Shown here in pieces: positions 14,759 to 16,231 of a DNA stretch of 16,231 nucleotides. The DNA is from Oehlia diaphana. Taxonomy: Eukaryota; Glomeromycota; Glomeromycetes; Glomerales; Glomeraceae. The stretch lies in contig QZLH01000538.1 of NCBI GenBank assembly GCA_003833135.1, forward strand, positions 10,234-26,464, given 5' to 3'. Made by a program: the position numbers and the translations under genes. The notes under the pieces were generated by a model. That model made no database searches and was not told the DNA's origin. It saw nothing but the letters and a program-made list of their open reading frames with translations. Within the stretch, counting starts at the first letter, position 1. The number at the start of each line of letters is the position of its first letter.

Positions 14759-16231
14759 TCAAGAATAAATTTTACCAAGTTTTTTAATACAAATACCGTA
14801 AGGTCTAATATCATCACTTTTTGGACTAATCCAATATTCGCCGATACTAGTGTTAATTTTATTTAAAGTTTGAGGGTTCACTCTATTTTGGAATACCAGA
14901 CAATAAACTTCGTTATTATGAATAAATTTATTAGCAAATAAAGCCGCAACATTGATATCAGGAGTAGAATAAATTCCATATCCAAATTTAAATCTTTTTC
15001 CCCTCGTAATATCAAAACCAGTTTCTGCAATTGATCTTGCATTAAATTTATCTGTTCCATGATAAGAAACAGGCCATTCGTTTGGGTCTGATTCATAACG
15101 CCAAGATCCTTTTTTAGCTGCTTTACCTAACCAAGCATTATCTCCATATTTATTTAATACTTTAACTGCAATTCGTTTCCAGCCGCACGGTCTGTAATAT
15201 TCGTACGATCCCCTCATAAATTTTTTATCATCAACAATATTCGTAAAGTCACAATCATACATTGGATCAAGGAAATCTGAATCAATAAAATTAATTACTT
15301 CATTATTTTGGCCAATCAAATTAATCATTGCATTATTATTTAAAATATTATAATCTAATAATGTTAGATTATCTTTTAATAAAATCCCCGAATAAATCAA
15401 TCGTTGTTGATTTGATGGAATTCTAGTTTTACTTTCAATATGAAATTTTATGACGGAAATTTTTGCGATAATTGGAACATTTTTAATTGGAATTATTTGT
15501 CCATTTAACGTACAAATTCTAATGACTATCAGAGTCGGTTTTTGAGAAATTTGTGACTGTTGTGAATTCTGCGATTGAATTTGCTGAGGAATTTGAGATT
15601 GTTGCGATTGAATTTGTTGAGGAAATTGAAATTGTTGCGATTCAGCAAACTGAGATTGTTGCGATTGAATTGGTTGAGGAAATTGAAAATGTTGCGATTC
15701 AGCAAATTGAGATTGTTGCGATTGAATTTGTTGAGGAAATTGAGATTGTTGCGATTGAATTTGCTGAGGTAATTGAGATTGTTGCGATTGAATTTGTTGA
15801 GGAAATTGAAATTGTTGCGATTGAATTTGTTGAGGAAATTGAGATTGTTGCGATTGAATTTGTTGAGGAAATTGAAATTGTTGCGATTGAATTTGTTGAG
15901 GAAATTGAAACTGTTGTGATTGGATTTGTTGAGGAAATTGAAAATGTTGCGATTCAGCAAATTGAGATTGTTGCGATTGAATTTGTTGAGGAAATTGGGA
16001 TTGTTGCGATTGAATTTGTTGGGGAAATTGAGATTGTTGCGATTGAGTTTGCTGAGAAAATTGATATTGTTGCGAGTGAAGAGTTTGCAATTGCTGAGAT
16101 TGAATTTGTTGAGGAAATTGTACCTGAATTTGAGACAATTGCGATTGAATTTGTTGAGGAATGTGCGATTGAGCTAGTTGAAAAACTTGAAATTTCTGGG
16201 CAATATGCTGTTGAAAAGGGAAAATGTGTTG
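14759..16231 (-). CDS. Q-rich repeat / ubiquitin-like / ADP-ribosyltransferase-like protein, 5' end beyond the window
   Basis: Numbering from 16138: residues 1-199 are Gln-rich repeats; 202-276 are a ubiquitin-like domain (RIPSNQQRLIYSG, then TLLDYNI, matching ubiquitin IPPDQQRLIFAG and TLSDYNI, with the Ile44-patch Arg-Leu-Ile kept and no terminal Gly-Gly); 315-452 resemble the ADP-ribosyltransferase/PARP catalytic fold, with RPCGWKRIAVKVLNKYGDNA, WPVSYHGT (His360), FKFGYGIYSTPD (Tyr390) and IRPYGICIKK. His and Tyr of the H-Y-E triad are present; the third position has no Glu, so poly-ADP-ribosylation is unlikely and a mono-transferase or inactive binder is more plausible. Codon 16138-16136 is TTG (Leu), not a start: the frame stays open to the window edge with more repeats, so the gene is 5' partial. 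It has no intron in the visible part and ends with TGA at 14761-14759. Function is inference: ubiquitin-linked signalling is possible. Confidence 0.85.
   Translation of the reverse strand, partial: QHIFPFQQHIAQKFQVFQLAQSHIPQQIQSQLSQIQVQFPQQIQSQQLQTLHSQQYQFSQQTQSQQSQFPQQIQSQQSQFPQQIQSQQSQFAESQHFQFPQQIQSQQFQFPQQIQSQQFQFPQQIQSQQSQFPQQIQSQQFQFPQQIQSQQSQLPQQIQSQQSQFPQQIQSQQSQFAESQHFQFPQPIQSQQSQFAESQQFQFPQQIQSQQSQIPQQIQSQNSQQSQISQKPTLIVIRICTLNGQIIPIKNVPIIAKISVIKFHIESKTRIPSNQQRLIYSGILLKDNLTLLDYNILNNNAMINLIGQNNEVINFIDSDFLDPMYDCDFTNIVDDKKFMRGSYEYYRPCGWKRIAVKVLNKYGDNAWLGKAAKKGSWRYESDPNEWPVSYHGTDKFNARSIAETGFDITRGKRFKFGYGIYSTPDINVAALFANKFIHNNEVYCLVFQNRVNPQTLNKINTSIGEYWISPKSDDIRPYGICIKKLGKIYS
15560..16231 (-). 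repeat. 33 bp (11-codon) Gln-rich coding minisatellite
   Basis: The unit FPQQIQSQQSQ (11 residues, 33 bp) occurs about 14 times counting variants (LPQQ, IPQQ, FPQP). Seven units run at exact 11-residue steps from residue 68 to 134 of the partial protein. An 8-residue module, FAESQHFQ or FAESQQFQ, is inserted at residues 60, 145 and 164, so spacing there becomes 19. Because the unit is a multiple of three, length changes keep the frame, and all other frames also stay open, producing false Leu/Arg and Asn/Phe-rich frames. The array continues past the window edge. Confidence 0.9.

Noticed and set aside
14461..14817. 118-codon minus-strand frame at the 3' side of the Ubl/ART gene
   Set aside because: It overlaps the well-supported gene in another frame and has the Ile/Leu/Tyr/Asn composition of AT-rich non-coding DNA.
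15529..15960. Asn/Phe/Leu-rich minus-strand frame within the Q-rich array
   Set aside because: The 33 bp unit is a multiple of three, so every frame without a stop in the unit stays open. This one is a shadow of the Gln-rich frame, which alone continues into recognisable domains.
15575..16177. Two Leu/Arg-rich plus-strand frames (15575-15772 and 15920-16177)
   Set aside because: Antisense shadows of the same 33 bp repeat, with leucine-zipper-like appearance only from repetition.
1..16231. tRNA, rRNA or CRISPR content
   Set aside because: No tRNA B-box-like GGTTCGANNCC in a plausible context, no rRNA core sequences, and no array of identical repeats with unique spacers was found by eye. The direct repeats present are coding minisatellites or diverged tandem DNA.

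Overview
The window looks like a gene-poor stretch of a eukaryotic nuclear genome, most likely an AT-rich early-diverging fungus of the Glomeromycotina (Rhizophagus-like). The evidence is a strongly AT-rich background full of homopolymers, a GT-AG intron with perfect phase, degraded remnants of hAT-like and DIRS-like transposons, TATA boxes 65-95 nt ahead of two starts, and a glutamine-rich ubiquitin-like/ART-like protein of a kind I associate with such fungi. The assignment is inference; no rRNA, tRNA or mitochondrial marker is present to fix it.

Layout. 1-380: decayed BED zinc-finger remnant of a hAT-like transposase, minus strand. 381-1800: non-coding, with a cluster of TGCCAAAACT/AGTTTTGGCA repeats at 689-837. 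1930-2600: three to four diverged units of a 160-170 bp tandem repeat. 2638-6580: almost entirely AT-rich non-coding DNA, with an E-box palindrome, a GU-containing hairpin at 2717-2750 and three old copies of another repeat at 4802-5260. 6583-7181: a duplicated promoter-proximal block and a TATA box. 7182-8464: a broken two-exon gene, whose Ser/Pro linker has been frameshifted into a poly-His tract and which carries further stops. 8465-10330: non-coding, with iterated CCGACA motifs, a possible small inverted-repeat element and a nested hairpin at 9521-9587. 10333-10612: a 280 bp MITE-like element whose two ends carry a 15-16 bp iterated motif in opposite orientation, flanked by TA. 10613-11720: non-coding, very long T runs. 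11789-11974: a small basic protein gene with its own TATA box. 11975-12820: non-coding. 12822-13085: 3' part of a minus-strand gene with a Lys/Glu/Arg/Gly repeat tract. 13101-13319: a fragment of a DIRS-type retrotransposon RNase H. 13320-14758: non-coding. 14759-16231: the best gene of the window, minus strand, open at its 5' end past the window edge: a long Q-rich repeat, then a ubiquitin-like domain, then an ADP-ribosyltransferase-like domain.

The genes do not form an operon or an evident pathway. The common theme is repeat-driven change: tandem repeats lie inside three coding regions (TCA/CCA tract, polypurine tract, 33 bp Q-rich units), and transposon debris separates them. The most unusual items are the Q-rich/Ubl/ART-like fusion, the poly-His frameshift and the iterated-end MITE.
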